Shown piece by piece: positions 1 through 14,200 of a stretch of DNA of 64,000 nucleotides. Numbering within the stretch: the first letter of the stretch is position 1; the number at the start of each line of letters is the position of its first letter. The stretch comes from Larus michahellis. Taxonomy: Eukaryota > Chordata > Aves > Charadriiformes > Laridae. The stretch is from contig NC_133903.1 of the NCBI RefSeq assembly GCF_964199755.1, forward strand, positions 749,001 through 813,000, given 5' to 3'. Under the pieces are notes generated by a model, which did not search any database, was not told where the DNA came from, and worked only from the letters and a program-made list of their open reading frames with translations. The position numbers and the translations under genes were made by a program.

Positions 1-2077
1 CCAAATGCATCCAGTACACTGGGTGAAATGTTCTCGGGGGTTCAGGAGTCTTGCTTTCCTACTGGGAGGAATCTCTCTTTAATTGTGGTGATGTGTTCAT
101 GGGTGCTTATTAGTCAGGGAAGATCTGCTTCTGTTCAGTGCATGGTCTGCAGTGAGTTGACTTCTCATGTCAGTGAAGTTGGTGGTGAAGGTGAGGAAGC
201 TGTTTGGAAATTAAGTGAGGTGGGTTTGGAAAAATGTTACCTGGTAACATAAATGGTTACTTTTTTGTAGTAAAGCTATCTCTAATTATTTGGTTTCAGT
301 TAGATGTTCAAAGGAATCTTTTATATTTTATCTAAAGCTATATTATCTCTGTGTGTGTTTGTTACAGTAATTTAGCTAATGACTTCACAAAATGCTTATA
401 TTTGTGGTTTAGGTTACTGAACATCTGAAGGAAGTAAACATAAATCAGCTAATCAGCTGTTACCTTTCTTTTTTTTTTCCATGTTGATGCTTACAGATGG
501 AAAAATACATGGGTGTTACATAGAGGACTTGTTTTAAATGAATATAAATTGTTCTGTTGAGAGCCCTCTTCAGAATTTTGACTAAAAGGTGGTAAGCAGC
601 CTCACACGGTGGTCTGTATTTGAACAATACATATTATCTAGAAATGGAGTATTCATGTTCTCTTATGAGGTTAGAATGGCAGAACTATTGTGGAAACTAG
701 AAACAGTATCACTTCTTTGAAAACCTTCCTTTTTTGGTTAACTTTTATTGTTGTATAGATGAAATTCCTAATTTATTGTACAGAAAACCTGTGATCTTCT
801 GAAAGTATGCTAACACTTTTTAAAGCAGTATTTTGATTATGTCAACCTACTCTTTACATGTAATTAGAATAAGTGATCAATCTGTGGAACGTGATGAAAA
901 GCTGTAGCTTTTTTTCTGGAAATTTCTTAATTACTTCTTGCAGCTTTTTGAAGGTATAAGAGGTAGATGGACAAGTCAGTATGTCCCTTAACTAGTGGTC
1001 AACTTCTGATATTTCTGTATTTCTTTTTGAGGCTTCATTTATGCTGTATTCTGTTGCCAGACATTCCCACTGATACTCAGATGTTCCCAAAAAATCCAGT
1101 CAGTCTAAGTCACGTGACTTTGTTTAACTTTAACACCGATGTAATATCTAAATATATCTTACGCAGATATGGTCCAACTACTCTTCCAGTCCCTGTGGCG
1201 GTACCTCTTTAAAAGAAACAACAAGGCCAAACCTAAGATGTGTGCTGAGGTCTCCTAGGGAACTGCGTATCTTTGTTCTCAATTTAAGATGGAAATAGGG
1301 ATGAAAACATGTTTAATTCCCCTGGCAAAGATTTAAGACTTTTATAAACGCCATTTAAAGCTTTTGATCCTGTATGAGCAATAATAATCAGACTTAATCA
1401 TAGAAAATGTGTTGTAGAATGTTTCTATATAAAATTTTTGAAAATTATTTGGAAGTGTGTTTACAAAGTGGTTGGGGATCATGTCTAAAATTCTCGAAAT
1501 GGAGACAAATCACCTAATGAATCACAAGAAATAGAAATTGGGGTGATCCAATTAGACCCACTGTACTTATGAAAGCAACTTGTATATTTGGCAGACTGCC
1601 ATGAATGCAGATGGTACTATCTTTAGTAATATATTTTAAATTTGTATGCGGTTTAAGTGAGGATTTCTTCTAGCTGCCTTTTATCTCAGGGCAGTTGTTT
1701 TGCCTCGTGGGAGATGTCTTCAAAACGACCAGATTTCTAATATCTGTGCTTAGACATCTGTATAAATTAGTTGACTTAAACAGAATCCTGAGGCTTGGGA
1801 CTATCCCTGTTCATCACCTACTTTGGTAAGTCATGTTGGCTGTGGCCTCTTAGCTTGGATCAAGTAAATCCAGAATGCTGCAGGCAGGTGGCACGGCATA
1901 GGTAGAATTTACCAGTCTGTCTTTTCTGTTCAGTTTTCTCTTACTTGTGGTCCTGTCCACACAGCTAAATGTTCAAATGACATCTTTTAAATAAATGCAG
2001 ATGGATAATATATTTTGAAGGAACTTCTTAAAATGATAAATGCATTTGTATAATACTACGTACGTGTTTATTTCCAG
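1..2077 (+). other. LMTK2: LMTK2 intron 1 (3' part)
   Basis: This is AT-rich non-coding sequence before the first recognisable LMTK2 exon. No signal-peptide exon is found here, so exon 1 lies upstream of the window. The only notable element is a perfect palindromic E-box at 1108-1119. The small open frame near 967-1212 has no recognisable domain. Confidence 0.75.
1108..1119. promoter_or_regulatory. Perfect palindromic CLEAR-type E-box in LMTK2 intron 1
   Basis: The 12-base palindrome AGTCACGTGACT contains the exact core GTCACGTGAC bound by TFEB/TFE3/MITF and USF. It lies about 1 kb before LMTK2 exon 2. Binding is inferred only. Confidence 0.35.
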
Positions 2078-2202
2078 GAGAAGGAGCCACAGCTGAAGTT
2101 TCCTCATCTTTTGTGATTCTGTCTCTAAGTACTCTAGCAGTACTGGTAATACTGCTTGCAAACTGTGTCTCCTGCTGTAAAGACCCCGAGATAGATTTCA
2201 AG
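2078..2202 (+). CDS. LMTK2: LMTK2 exon 2: membrane segment
   Basis: The acceptor is tttccag and the donor is aag|gtaagc. The first two bases finish a split codon. It encodes residues 1-41, with the hydrophobic run from [12 protein letters not shown] to LLAN, followed by the membrane-proximal cysteines CVSCC and KDPEIDFK. Confidence 0.95.
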
Positions 2203-5200
2203 GTAAGCAGCTGAAGTTACAAATGTATGTACAAGTGGTATTCGTAGTATTCTGGCTATCAGAACACAGCTTACTTGGTTGTTTGTGCTAATGCTCTGCA
2301 GTTATTCACCCTTCAGTGTCACTGTACATCCCTCTTCTGAAGTAGCCAGCAGCTGTATTTCTACATGCGGTGGAATCTTGTTGCAACGATTTATTTTAAG
2401 TACTTGGTTCATGCTGCAGTAAGGATCTTTAATGTCTTTTCAAAATCATTACTAGATATCAGGATCAGTAGTAGACAATTTTGCTGTAGTTAAAGAACCT
2501 TTTTTGTCCTTTTCCTGTGTATTCTTTGAATTTGTTTTTCTTAGTCTGCTGACAGGGTTGAAGACGCTCCTGTCAAATAAGAATACCGAAGATACAGATC
2601 CGCTATAGCAAGACTTTTGAGGAGAAATTGTTATCCTCAGAAAACAATTACTTTTTGAGTATCGGTTATTCGTGTTCCGAAAATTGAGTTTTGCTCTCAT
2701 TTCTAAATGGAGAATATTTGGCCTAGGCAGTTCATGATAATTCATTCAAAGTCAGGGATAGCATTTAAAGTAAAAAACCAAAATCCTGAGACACAAAAAA
2801 ACCTCCACAAAACAAAATCTCTGTTTTTGTTAAAAGCAATACTTGATATTTCAATCTCTTTAAATCAGTAATAAATTGAAAATAAGGAATAGAAAAATAA
2901 AAATCTGGAAAAAAGGTAAGGCTCCTTAACATTGCTCATTCAATCTAAAAGAAATGTATTAGTGCTAATTTTAAGACAAAGAACAACTTGTTTACTAAGA
3001 TTTTTTTTTTAATGCAGGAATTTGAAGATAACTTTGATGATGAAATAGATTTTACACCTCCAGCAGAAGATACTCCATCTGTTCAGTCTCCAGCAGAAGT
3101 GTTTACTCTTTCGGTTCCCAATATTACTGTACCAACTCCCTCCCAGTTTCCATCTCGTACAGGTGAAATGCTGTTTTTTAATGAAAAAACAAAAGTAGGC
3201 AATTTCAATGTCAAAAATGGAGTGTGCCTGACTATGTTTTACTTTACTGTAACAAGTCAATTATTACAAAAACTGAGTAAATATATTTTGTGAAGTATAG
3301 GGTAAAATGTGGAATATTACTTCAGAAATGTTAACGTACGGCAAGTTGCCACGTAAGGTAGCTTAAGAGACTGAAACCAGCTGAAACAAACCTCTCTTGG
3401 ATGCTTTAATTATGCCCCTGTATACATGAAGGGTTTGAAGTACTCTAGGACGTTAGGGACCTCTGCTCTTTGGTGGTTTCCTTCCTGGCAAGGTTGTCAC
3501 TGGATTTTAGCCATTAGCCTTGGATGGAAACAAGAGAGACTCTCACTTGACAGCAGTGCTACTCTTCAGCTGCATCGCTTCTTAGTGTCACTGTAGGCTT
3601 CTTGTGCTGTACACATGATATTGGTAAGACGGAGCATTAGATTTCCCTGTGAAAGGTTTTTTTGAACGTGCTCTTTAAAATGCAACTTTTGTAAAAGCAT
3701 CTTTAATATTACAAGCATAGTGTAGCATAAAGTAGTTGTTCTCATGTTATACTACTTCACATAATTTTTACGTATGGTGCTTGTGTTGCTTAATCATGAG
3801 ATGTTCAGGGAAGCTGCTAGTTCTCTCCCTACAATTTTCAAGAACTGTCAGTGTGCCTTTGATACAAAAGAAATGTTACTCCTCAGTGTTTTAATGAGTG
3901 AGGGGAAATTATCTGTGAATAATTTTATCTCCGCTCTTCTATGTTGCCATAACCGTTAAAACTCTACTTTCTGTCACTACAAGTTATTTTGCCAGAAGTA
4001 AGGCAGTGTACTTCAGCAAGGTGCACTGGTGAAAGGTAGTTGTATGATACAGCATTCTCTGTCCTTGGGAGCACCTTGCCGGTATATTACACAGCTCTAG
4101 CTGTCCCAGGAAAATAGTATTGGTGCAAACGTGGTTCATGGAAATAAAAATGTGGGCTAGAATTCTGTCAGACAAGTAGTAATGATTCAAAGTTTCTGTG
4201 CACATCTGTTTGTTGGTGTTCCTAATCAGTTAGGCAGCAGAGGGGTATACACTGCTGGATCTCTTGGATGGTATGGAGCCTGACATTGTTACTGTCTATC
4301 TTCTGCCAAGATCTGGGTCTTCTTTTCTATCCTTTCCCTCTCTGCACTCTTTACATTAGGTATTTTTAGTCAGAAAATGTCCTCCTTCCAGATGGCAGCC
4401 ATAAGTAGGGCAGTTGGGCTGAAGTGTAAAGCAGTCAGACCCCTTGTCTTAAAATGGTAACTGTCTGTATAATTATAGACGTTAAGAGGTACAAGCAATG
4501 AGTATTGTCTTGGGCTTGCCGCTTTTGTTTACATAGGTTTGTGAGTAGGTTATTTAAGGTGTAAACTGGTGAGGGGTCTGGAGCACAAGTCCTCCGAGGA
4601 GCAGCTGAGGGTGCTGGGGGTGTTCAGCCTGGAGAGAAGGAGGCCGAGGGGAGACCTTCTCGCTCTCTACAGCTCCCTGAAAGGAGGGGGGAGCCAAGGG
4701 GGGTCGGACTCTTCTCTCAAGGAACAGGCCACGGGACAAGAGGAAACGGCCTCAAGTTGCACCAGGGGAGGTTTAGGATGGATATTAGGAAAAAATTTGT
4801 TCACTGGAAGAGTTGTGAAGCATTGGAACAGGCTGCCCAGGGCAGTGGTGGAGTCGCCATCCCTGGAGGGGTTTAAATGTTGTGTAGTGCTGAAGGACAT
4901 CGTTTAGTGGTGGGTTTGGCAGTGCTGGGTTAACGGTTGGACTTGAAGATCTTAAAAGGTCCCTTCCAACCTAAATGATTCTATGATTTGCCCTACCCAG
5001 CTACAGGGTATGATACACTTTTATATTGGAATTAGAACTCAGCCTTTTCCCCTCCTTACTGAATGCATTAAAAATTTAAAAGGAGAATGTCCTAAGGAGA
5101 ATCACTGTGTGTTTGTAGGGGGTGTATTCTAGTATGGTTTAGAAGCTGAGAAAAGTTTCACTTGAGTGCTGTTGTCACAGTGTTCCTTCATACTTTATGT

Positions 5201-8200
5201 ATGTCTGACTAGGTTTTGCTACTTGTCTGAATGTATGGACATAATCGGGAATAAATGTTGTAGGAGCTTGCATTATTTCCTTAACAGTTGATAACTTTGG
5301 CCATCTGAGTGGTTTGATATGTGTTACTTTTCTTTTGTGGTGTGTGACAGATGGATCAAAGTCTCAAGTTGCACGTCAGAGTCTAAACTACATCCAGGAA
5401 ATTGGAAATGGCTGGTTTGGAAAGGTGAGAATTTTGTGTTTTGTTTGAGTCTAATTCCTAACTAACTCGGTTACTATATTTCCTTTAAAATGATACTCTT
5501 TAAAAAAAAAAAAACAAACCCAAAAAAAACCCAAAACAAAAAAAACACCAAAAAAACCCCCAAAACAGGCATGAGAAGAACTGAAGTTGAAATTAGATGT
5601 TTCCGTGTGCACTTCCTAGCTGTTATCACAGCACTAATCACCGCTGCTTTAATTTGCATAGTTTCTTACCAGAGTTACTTACTAGGTATTCGTAGTCAAA
5701 TTACTAAGTGTTTGACTTCTTTGTATTTGAATTAATACATTCCTGTTAATACCAATTGTTTCTAGGAAAAAAATCTTAAGTAAATAAGTGGTCTTCATTA
5801 GAAAAAAATGTTTTCTGAAAGTTGGTGTGTAGATCAGTTGTCAAGTTGTATTAAGTATGGATGTTTAATTATCAAAGCTCTGCATGTGTTGACAAGCCAG
5901 AAAATCTTTCTTGCAGCCTATTTTTAGCTCGTATTTCTCCTTGCAGGGAAATGCCAACATTTTTTTTTTTTCCCTCTGATTAAAGACAGAATGGTTCTCT
6001 TCTTGCAGGTTCTGCTGGGAGAGATCTACACAGGCACTAGTGTAGCAAGGGTAATAGTGAAGGAGCTGAAGGCAAGTGCCAGTCCCAAGGAGCAAGAACA
6101 GTTTTTAAGAAATGGAGAACCGTATTAGTAAGTAATGTTTCACAGCATAGTTAACTTCCACGCTTCATACCGCTGCATGTGAATTATGGACAGTTCTTTT
6201 GTTCAGTGTCACTGTCTATAGTTGCCCTCCCTTATAACTGAAATGCTTGCCTTTAAAAAGTGAAATACAGTCAATCCAAAGTGAGTAAGAGTTGAATTTG
6301 CTTAGAAATAAAAATGAGCCCTTTGCTTAAATGTGTTTGGTAGTTATTGTTCATGACTGGAAAACACACTTGGTTTGGTTTATCACATTTTCTTCTACAG
6401 CTCTTTGGAACAGCTTCCTGATGGTGCAGGCTAACCTTATGGCTAATGACTTGCCTGTGAGAACTGAGGTTTAACTCCTGTACTTGGCTTTTCTGTTAGA
6501 AGCAGAGGAACTGGCAACACTTTGTGTGCTATCAGATACACATTAATTTCTTTAAAGTTCCCTTTTTCAAACCATAGAATGCAGCATAGTGATTAAAAAC
6601 TAATTTTGTTCAGGTAGCTTCCAAGGAGGTTTGTGCACGCAAAGAAACTCCCAGAGTTACACTAACTTCAGTTAGTAGTACTCTACAATTGAGAAATTAT
6701 TGATAGGACTGGAAATGCCAATAAACCAGGATTGTTTGGTGTTCGTTTCCTCTTGTGTTATGCTTGGAGGATGCTCACTTCTGGGCGCTGAACCTTTGTA
6801 TGTTGGAAAGGTATATTAAAGGGAGTGTAATTTCTCTTTGTGTTTTGGGAAGAGTGAGAATTCTCTGAAGAGCTAACTGCCGCAAGATAATGGCTTTTGT
6901 AGGTGACTGGGGAAGAGAGGCATATTGCAGTTCACCAGACATAGCTCATAGTGTGCTTTGCCTTGCCTGCGTACGCTACAAGTGAGTGGTCATAGAGAGC
7001 TTTCTGCTCTTAATGCTTTCTAATGTCCTAGTTATATTTGCATTTAGGCTTAAATTGTTGGCAGTTGTCAGAAGAAGAAATCTCATGCCTTCTGCTGCGT
7101 TGGCATAAGTGTGTTTGAAGCAATTTAGAAAAAGTAACTGATCTGGCTGGGAACTAACCTGGCTAAGTAAAGGTTTAGCTCTTATCCAGATCGGTTCCTG
7201 GGTGTGGTTTGTGAACCAGTTGCATGTGCTCATTTTTGGTCTGAGGGATGCTGGGAGGATGGGTGTGACTGTCTTGTGGCAGTGCTGGCTTTTGTGGCTG
7301 TGAGATCCTCTGAGTTTCAGCTGCTCTCAATGATACGCTGCAGCAACACAAAGGAGGTATCAAGGTGCAGATGGAATCTGTGGCTTGGGATACTTACACC
7401 TTCTGTTCATGCCGCCCCCCCACCAATGTTATATGTTGAAGCTTCTGGTAGGGATTTCGGTGTGTGGCATTATACTGCAAATAACGTATAGTGTCATCTT
7501 TCTGGCTTTAACTGTTCTTTGTTTTTTTTTTCACTCTAGCATTCTTCAGCACCCGAATGTTCTCCAGTGTATTGGGCAATGCGTGGAAGCCATTCCTTAT
7601 CTCCTTGTTTTTGAGTTCTGTGACTTGGTAAGTGCACTTATACAAAAGGCTGCAGTTGTTTTTCCATTGGTGTAAATTTTATGTAGTGTATTTACTGCCC
7701 TTCACTCAAAGTCATTTGTTTTCTTTCTGAGAAATTTTTTGAATAACCAGAATGTCAGAAGACAGACTTTTTTTTTGGTTTAGAGAAAAACCACAGGTGT
7801 AACTTTCTGTTTATATTCTTTTCAGTTCATCATGTAAATTCTAGGTGCTTGTGGAACATTCTGAAGAGGAAAGTAGCTGTTTCTGTCTTTGATAACAGAA
7901 TTACTAGTCTCTTTCAGTCTGCCTGCATCTTGTAACAGGGAGCTTGGAGGGGAAAGGAGGTCACAGAAGGAAGCTTTTTATTGCAGTCCAGTATCACATG
8001 CTCACAATCGCATCCTAAATTCTATTTGCCGTCTATGTTGCCTTAATGTGCTTTTATTAGCATTTCTATGAAAACGTTAGTTGAGGAAACAAAGAATTTC
8101 CTCCCTTCTGCCCCCCAGCCCTCCAGGGTGCCCAAATTTTACCCATGCTGTGCAGCTAGGGCTAAAATGCATTGGTGGGCACACTTCCAGAATTGGTAAT

Positions 8201-11200
8201 GAGCGTATTCTAATAGCTAGAATTTTCAGTATCATCTTATTCCCTTCCTCATCCTTTCTGTTACTGTATTCTTCTTTTCCCTACTCTAGTTCTTCTTTTC
8301 TTTCCCTCCCCATCACCCCCAAGCAACTTGCCGCCTTATGCTTCCTGAGCACCAAAAGAAATGCTAAGAGCAGAGTGAAGGGTGTTCTCACGGCGTTCTG
8401 CTCTGCTGTTAGTGCCACAAAGGCCTCTGGAGGTGGGAAATTGCACAAAACTCTTGCTCAGCTGCTGCATTCCTGGGCATGTCTTGGAATTTATGTCAGT
8501 GTTGGGAGAAGGGGAGTGGTATGCATGTATAGAAAAAGGGGATGAACTGTGCCCAGTATATACAGCGTCTTCAGAGACTAAAATTTGGATGTGGTGATGG
8601 ATCTGTGCTGTGGAAAGACCTGAATCACCTTATTGTAGCGTAACACATCACTGGAAAACAAACCAACCCGGAAGTGCAGGTGGCTATCTAAACATTGGCT
8701 CAATAGCTGCTTTTGAAGTTTGTGGTCTTGATATCACTTAAAGCAGAGTTTATTGAAAAAAGTCAAGACAGAAATGAACTCAGAAGTGCTTGTATATGTT
8801 ATTAAGAAATAACTCTTCAGAAGTAAGATGGTTTGCATGTATAAAGTTCAGCAAGATCCTTTCTATCAGCTTCACTACTACAGAATTTCCTTTTAAACTC
8901 AGGTGCACAAATACAGTTCTACTTCCATCAGTTGCCTCAAGCAATTTAAATAAGAGTTAACATGAGGTTTTGAGTTTTCTTGAGAAACACCAGTTAATCT
9001 GTGACCTTAAATAACTGTATTTTTCATTACTGGTCTTTTTGGTCAAATTTGTTAGCTGCAGTAAATTAATGAGGCAGAAGTGCTGATAAAGCCATTATTT
9101 TCCAAATGGAGAAAATGTCTGAACTGTTTAAGTGACTGATCAAAGTGAAATGTTCCGGGTTTGCTAAGAATTAAAAAGTAGGTGCCTAAGGTTAACCAGA
9201 TAATGGTTTTTATAGTTTTTCAATATGTAGAAGTGGAATACTTCTTACCAATTTTAAAGCTGCTACTCAAATTGGAGGTTCTTTAAAAGGCCTGTTGAAA
9301 GAATTGCATTTTATGGAGTCTAACAGATATACATCCAGATATTTAATCAGATTTAATTGCTGCCATGTTTTTAAATAGTTATGCTATTTAATCCAACTCT
9401 GAATTTGAAGATGGAGTAACTTTTAAAAATTGCCCTACTTTAAGTATACGGGGAAAAAAATAATATCCTTGTTTGATGCCTGATGATTAGTGCCAGAAAT
9501 TGTCATGATACTGCAGAGTAATCTGGAGAGGATTTTACTTAAGAGGATAAAATAGATTTTCACTTTAACCGGGGGCAGTAAGCTTGACAGCCAAAGTGGT
9601 AGTTTTATAAATTCAGACGTAGTTAGGTAATTTCTTTGGAATGGAAAATACATGCCTGTGCTGATTTCTATTCGAAGTGAACTAAAACTTGTTTTTAGAA
9701 AATTATATATTACAGTGAGTTAAAGATGACTTTCATACTGGAAGTCTAGCTTACTTGAAGAGCTTTTACTTGTAGAGCCGAGTATCTCCTAGACATTAGA
9801 CCTCTCCTAGTGCTGCATTCACTGTGCACACAGATACCCAGGGGCTCGGCAGAGAAGCAGTGTTAGGCAGAGTCAGAGGAGCGCAATACGTTAGCTCGGT
9901 GTCACTGGATGTCACTAATCCTTGTTGTGGTCCTGCGGCCTAGTGTGGGAGGGGGCGATGGTGGAGTGACGAGAGAGGGGAGACATGAAGAAGGGAGAGA
10001 TGTGAAGGCAGCCAGACGGCACCATTTGGAATAGAAGGTATGGCTAGATAGCTTTTTTTTAGTAGACAGGTTTTTAGCGGAGTGTCAGTGGGCTGATATT
10101 CTAGAAGCTGCTTTGTATCACTGTGGCTGGGATGGCAGTTACTTGGATTTTTCAGGCCTTTAGTAAGTGATCTCAAAAGCTGGTAGTTTCTTTTGTACTT
10201 TTTTCTGAAATTGGGTAGATTGGGGTGTAACATGCAAGAGTCTGATTCTTCAGCAGAAAGACCATGGGGCAGACGCAGTGGACCCTTTGGTTGACCAAAG
10301 GTTGGTAGCGTCCGTGGTCACTAGATATTGTTCAGATGGGAAGGATGAGAAACGTTCCTGTTTCACTAGCAGTAATGTGACGCTATGCCAGAGCTCTTTA
10401 CCTTGCGTTACTGGTGTTGCATATGTATATACAGCAATGAATAAACTTGTTTTAATCCCTTGTACGTAACGTGATTAAGAATTTGATGGTTAAGGAAAAC
10501 AGGTGGCAGATATGTCAGCTGTGTTGGAAAGGAAATTTAAATGTCTTCAGATACAGGTTCTTCTGAGGCTCTTTCAGCAATGTAGGCTTAATTTTTCAAG
10601 TTTGGCATACTAAATAATGAGAAATTTGTCTATTCTGTTGGGGGTACGGTGGTGGTTGTCTTTCACTCCTTCAGATTCATAGCCTATCATAGCATGTCCG
10701 CCTCCTGCGACTTCTCTCACTGTGATTCGTAGCCTTTTTAGGGCCACTTGACCTTGCCTCGGCTGCTCGGGCAGCCCTGTTGGATTATCAGTTCCCAGGC
10801 TCCTTGACACGGAAAGGCCTTCATCAGAGGCACTGGAAACTGTAGTGCAGAGACAGCAGAGCTCACTGCCACGGTAGCAACACTGAATGTCATGCAGGCT
10901 AATTTACCTGGGGTTTTTTTACCGCTAATTTACTGTTTTCTTGGCCATGTAAACTACTTCCACATTTCTGTTACTGAAGATTGCTTGGTTGTATATGCAG
11001 TAACTGTATTTGCTAGCATTTAGCCTGCTTGATAATGTAATCCAAGTTGCTCTGTGTCCCTTACTTTGCAGAGCTGGGCAAGGAGCAAGAGAGGTCAGTT
11101 GCACATAAATGATTTAAAGCTTTTAAATCCTAATTTTCCATTGCCTGTGTTAAAACTGTGTAGAAAATGGTAAATATCAAAAGAAATGCTCAATAAATTC

Positions 11201-14200
11201 TTAAGCCCACTCCACCCCCTGTATTAGTTTGCTTAGTATGTTGGTGCAGTCTTCTATGAATAGTTAACTGTTCACTGTTAAACATTGTAGAACGATGCCA
11301 GGTTAAAAATAGTGTTAGCCTGCTTATTAACTTTAATATATTACTCAGCCATGTGTGGCCAGTGCTTTGTCAGCACAGCAAATCCTCTAATGGATTGACA
11401 TAATTTATGAGTAAAGGAAAGTTATTCAAATGTGGAAGTGGCATATATATTGTGAAGCTAATCTGCCTATCAAATTCTTACAGAAATTCCTCAAGTCTTG
11501 CAATTCCAGGAGTAAATGAGATCAGCGGGATGCAGTGTTTGCCTAGAATGCCCTGTAGCTTGCTTTAGGGGTGTTGCTGTTAGCGGAAGATGCCTGCCTG
11601 CAGTGATTGTTTTGTTTGGGCTTTTTCTAACTACTGCCACTTGAAAATGTTGTCTTCAAATGAAAAAAGAATCTTTGCAATGAAAATTTCTTAACCAAAG
11701 AGTTCAACAAATCTGTTCAATAATCTTAGTATCAATATGAGGCAAATCGTAGATTCATCAGTGGTGTGTGGTTTAAAACAAAAGGGCGGGGGGGGATTTG
11801 GCAATTCATATGATAACTTCAGAAGTCACATCTGTTGTGTTCAAAGGCTCTTTGTGCTCTCTGAACTGTTTAACATTTCTTAAATTTACATATGCCTAAA
11901 CAGCTTTCGGACGGTGTAGGTGCTTTATTCCATACACTACTTTGGGGCATTTTACTGTTAGTGACTGCAGGTACTTACACTGCGAAGAAATGTTGGAGGG
12001 GGGAGGCAGGGGTAGTATTTTTAGTTGTCTAAGAACTTCAGAAGCAGGAATTATGTGGTATTGTGTGAGTTGGCAGGTAGCTTTCCAACTTCAGTAGACA
12101 TAGTTTGGTAACCTCTTTACACTTTTAAAACCCTACCATCAGCACCTGCTGGTTTAAAAAGTCATGTCAGCTATTTGTTTGGGTGTTCCTATGAACCAGA
12201 TGTGGAATTTGCACCAACAAGAAGACTACTGAAGAGTACTGCACGTGAATGTGCCCCCGGCTTCTGGCGGTTACAGAGAAAAAACATATTAAGACAGACT
12301 TACAAAGACAGCTGCACTGATCCCGACTACAACTGAGAAGGATGGGAGGAAAGGCAAAATCTAATTCTTCCTGGAGACCCAGGAGAGGAGGGAAGAGACA
12401 GAGCAGTGGAGGAAGTTGGAGAGAAAATGGAGCCTTCTTCAAGCATGATTATTGAGCTTTTTATATTTAGGTGTCTGAGCAGTGAATTTTGCAGAACTGT
12501 ATTTATTCAGATATGCATAACCTTTGATATTTGCTGTGCTAAAAAGTCTGTCTGATACAGGGCCATTTTGTGGCTCATAAAGTAGTATGGGGCTAGCATT
12601 GCTGTGTTGCTACATCATTGAGTAGCTGAGGCTGGCAGGGAGCTCAGGAGGGCTCCTCTCCGACCTCCTGCTCAGAGCAGCGTCAGCCTGAGGTCAGACC
12701 AGATCTCTCGGGGCTTTGTCCAGCTGGGTCCTGAAAACATCCAAGGATGGAAACTGCCTGGTCTCTGGGCAACCTACGCTTCTGCTCCAGTGTCCTCATG
12801 TGGAAAACAGTTTTCCTTATAGTGTCTGAACCTCTCATGTTTCAAATCATGCCTGTTGTCACTTATCCTCCTTCCATGCCCCACAGTGAAGAGCCCGGCT
12901 CAGTCTTTAATAACTTCATATGTACTGGACAGCTGCTGTCAGGTGCTCCTGAAGTCCTCCTTTCTCCAGGTCGAGTGAGCCCAGTTCCCTCAGCCTCTCC
13001 TCATGGTGAAGTGCTCTGACCCCCTGACTGTCTCGGTGGCCCTCTGTTGGACTTGTTCCAGTTTGTCTGTCTTGTTTTGGGGCAGCCAACACTGGACACA
13101 GGATATAAATGTGGTCTAGCAAGTGCTGAGTGAGAGGGGATAATCCCTTCCCTTGGTCTCCTGGCTGGGCTCCTGTCGATGCATCCCGGGCACGCAGGGT
13201 GTTGGTGTTCAGCTTTCTGTCTACCCAGAGCCCCAGGTCCCTTCCTGTAGAGCTGCTGCCCAGCTGGTCACTCCTCAGTTTGTATTGCCCCAAGGGGCTT
13301 TTCCTTCCCCCCAGGGGCAAGACTTGGCATTTGGCTGCTGGAGTTTCCTAAGGTTCCTGTTGGACCCTCTTCCAACCTGTCCGGCGCCCTCAGGATGGCA
13401 GTCCAGCACCTGACTGTACTCACTGGTTCCCCCCAGTTTGGTGTAAGCAATGTCCTTTTAAAGCAATACCAAAAACCCCCATTTTATATTTTTAACCTTG
13501 ATTGTAGCCTTAATTAGAATAGAATGGGAAAATAGAACCAGCATGTTTCAAGGTGCTGGATTTAGTGAAAGTTGTATTTACTACAATAAAGTGTGCCTAC
13601 ATGAATTATTTAGTAAAAAAGGGATGCCACACAGCACTGCTGTTACTAATGCATTTAAAAATTAAAAGGTAATTCCTTGGTGTGTTTCAGGCATCCTAGG
13701 AACTTAATCCACCTGGGACAAACCCTAAGTAACCAGTGGCCATTTTAATGAATGACAGTTTTGGAGAGTTTGACTTTCTTCAGGCGCTTGCTGCCACCTG
13801 GAGCCAGTCCAGCTCGGTGTTCTGTACTTGCTTACATTCATTAGGCTGCGCAATGGGGAACCTGTCTGCGTTACCCACGCTTTGTTTCCTAGTTCTTTGG
13901 AACTCCACTCTAATAAATCTGCTCTGGCCAGGTAGAAAGGGGTGTGTGTTTATATATAATAATGTTTATACATGTCTACCTGAGACAGTATAATATTAAA
14001 GCTGTAATTGTAAGTCAGAAGAATCTCTGGGGAAACATTTTTTTTAAAATGTAATTATGTAGGATGCAGATATGGCAGTTACCTAATTAGTAGCTAAGAA
14101 CAGGAGAAAGAGAATGCAGTGAAGGCTTCTGCACCATTAAACACAGGCTTTCGCACAAGGTGGGGTGGCTGCTCGCAGCAGCAGTACTGCCAGTACGGCA

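Noticed and set aside
967..1212. Open frame upstream of LMTK2 exon 2, considered as a signal-peptide exon
   Set aside because: It has no signal-peptide layout joined to a donor in the right phase, no CpG promoter, and no likeness to LMTK2 exon 1.
4569..4907. 112-codon plus-strand frame
   Set aside because: It is the C-terminal CR1 ORF2 remnant within the CR1 3' fragment.
8081..8545. 154-codon open frame in LMTK2 intron 6
   Set aside because: It is Ser/Leu/Phe low-complexity in part (a pyrimidine tract), has no domain, and lies inside a clear intron with no splice or promoter evidence.
12916..13320. 134-codon minus-strand frame
   Set aside because: It encodes decayed CR1 reverse-transcriptase text and belongs to the CR1 repeat, not a host gene.
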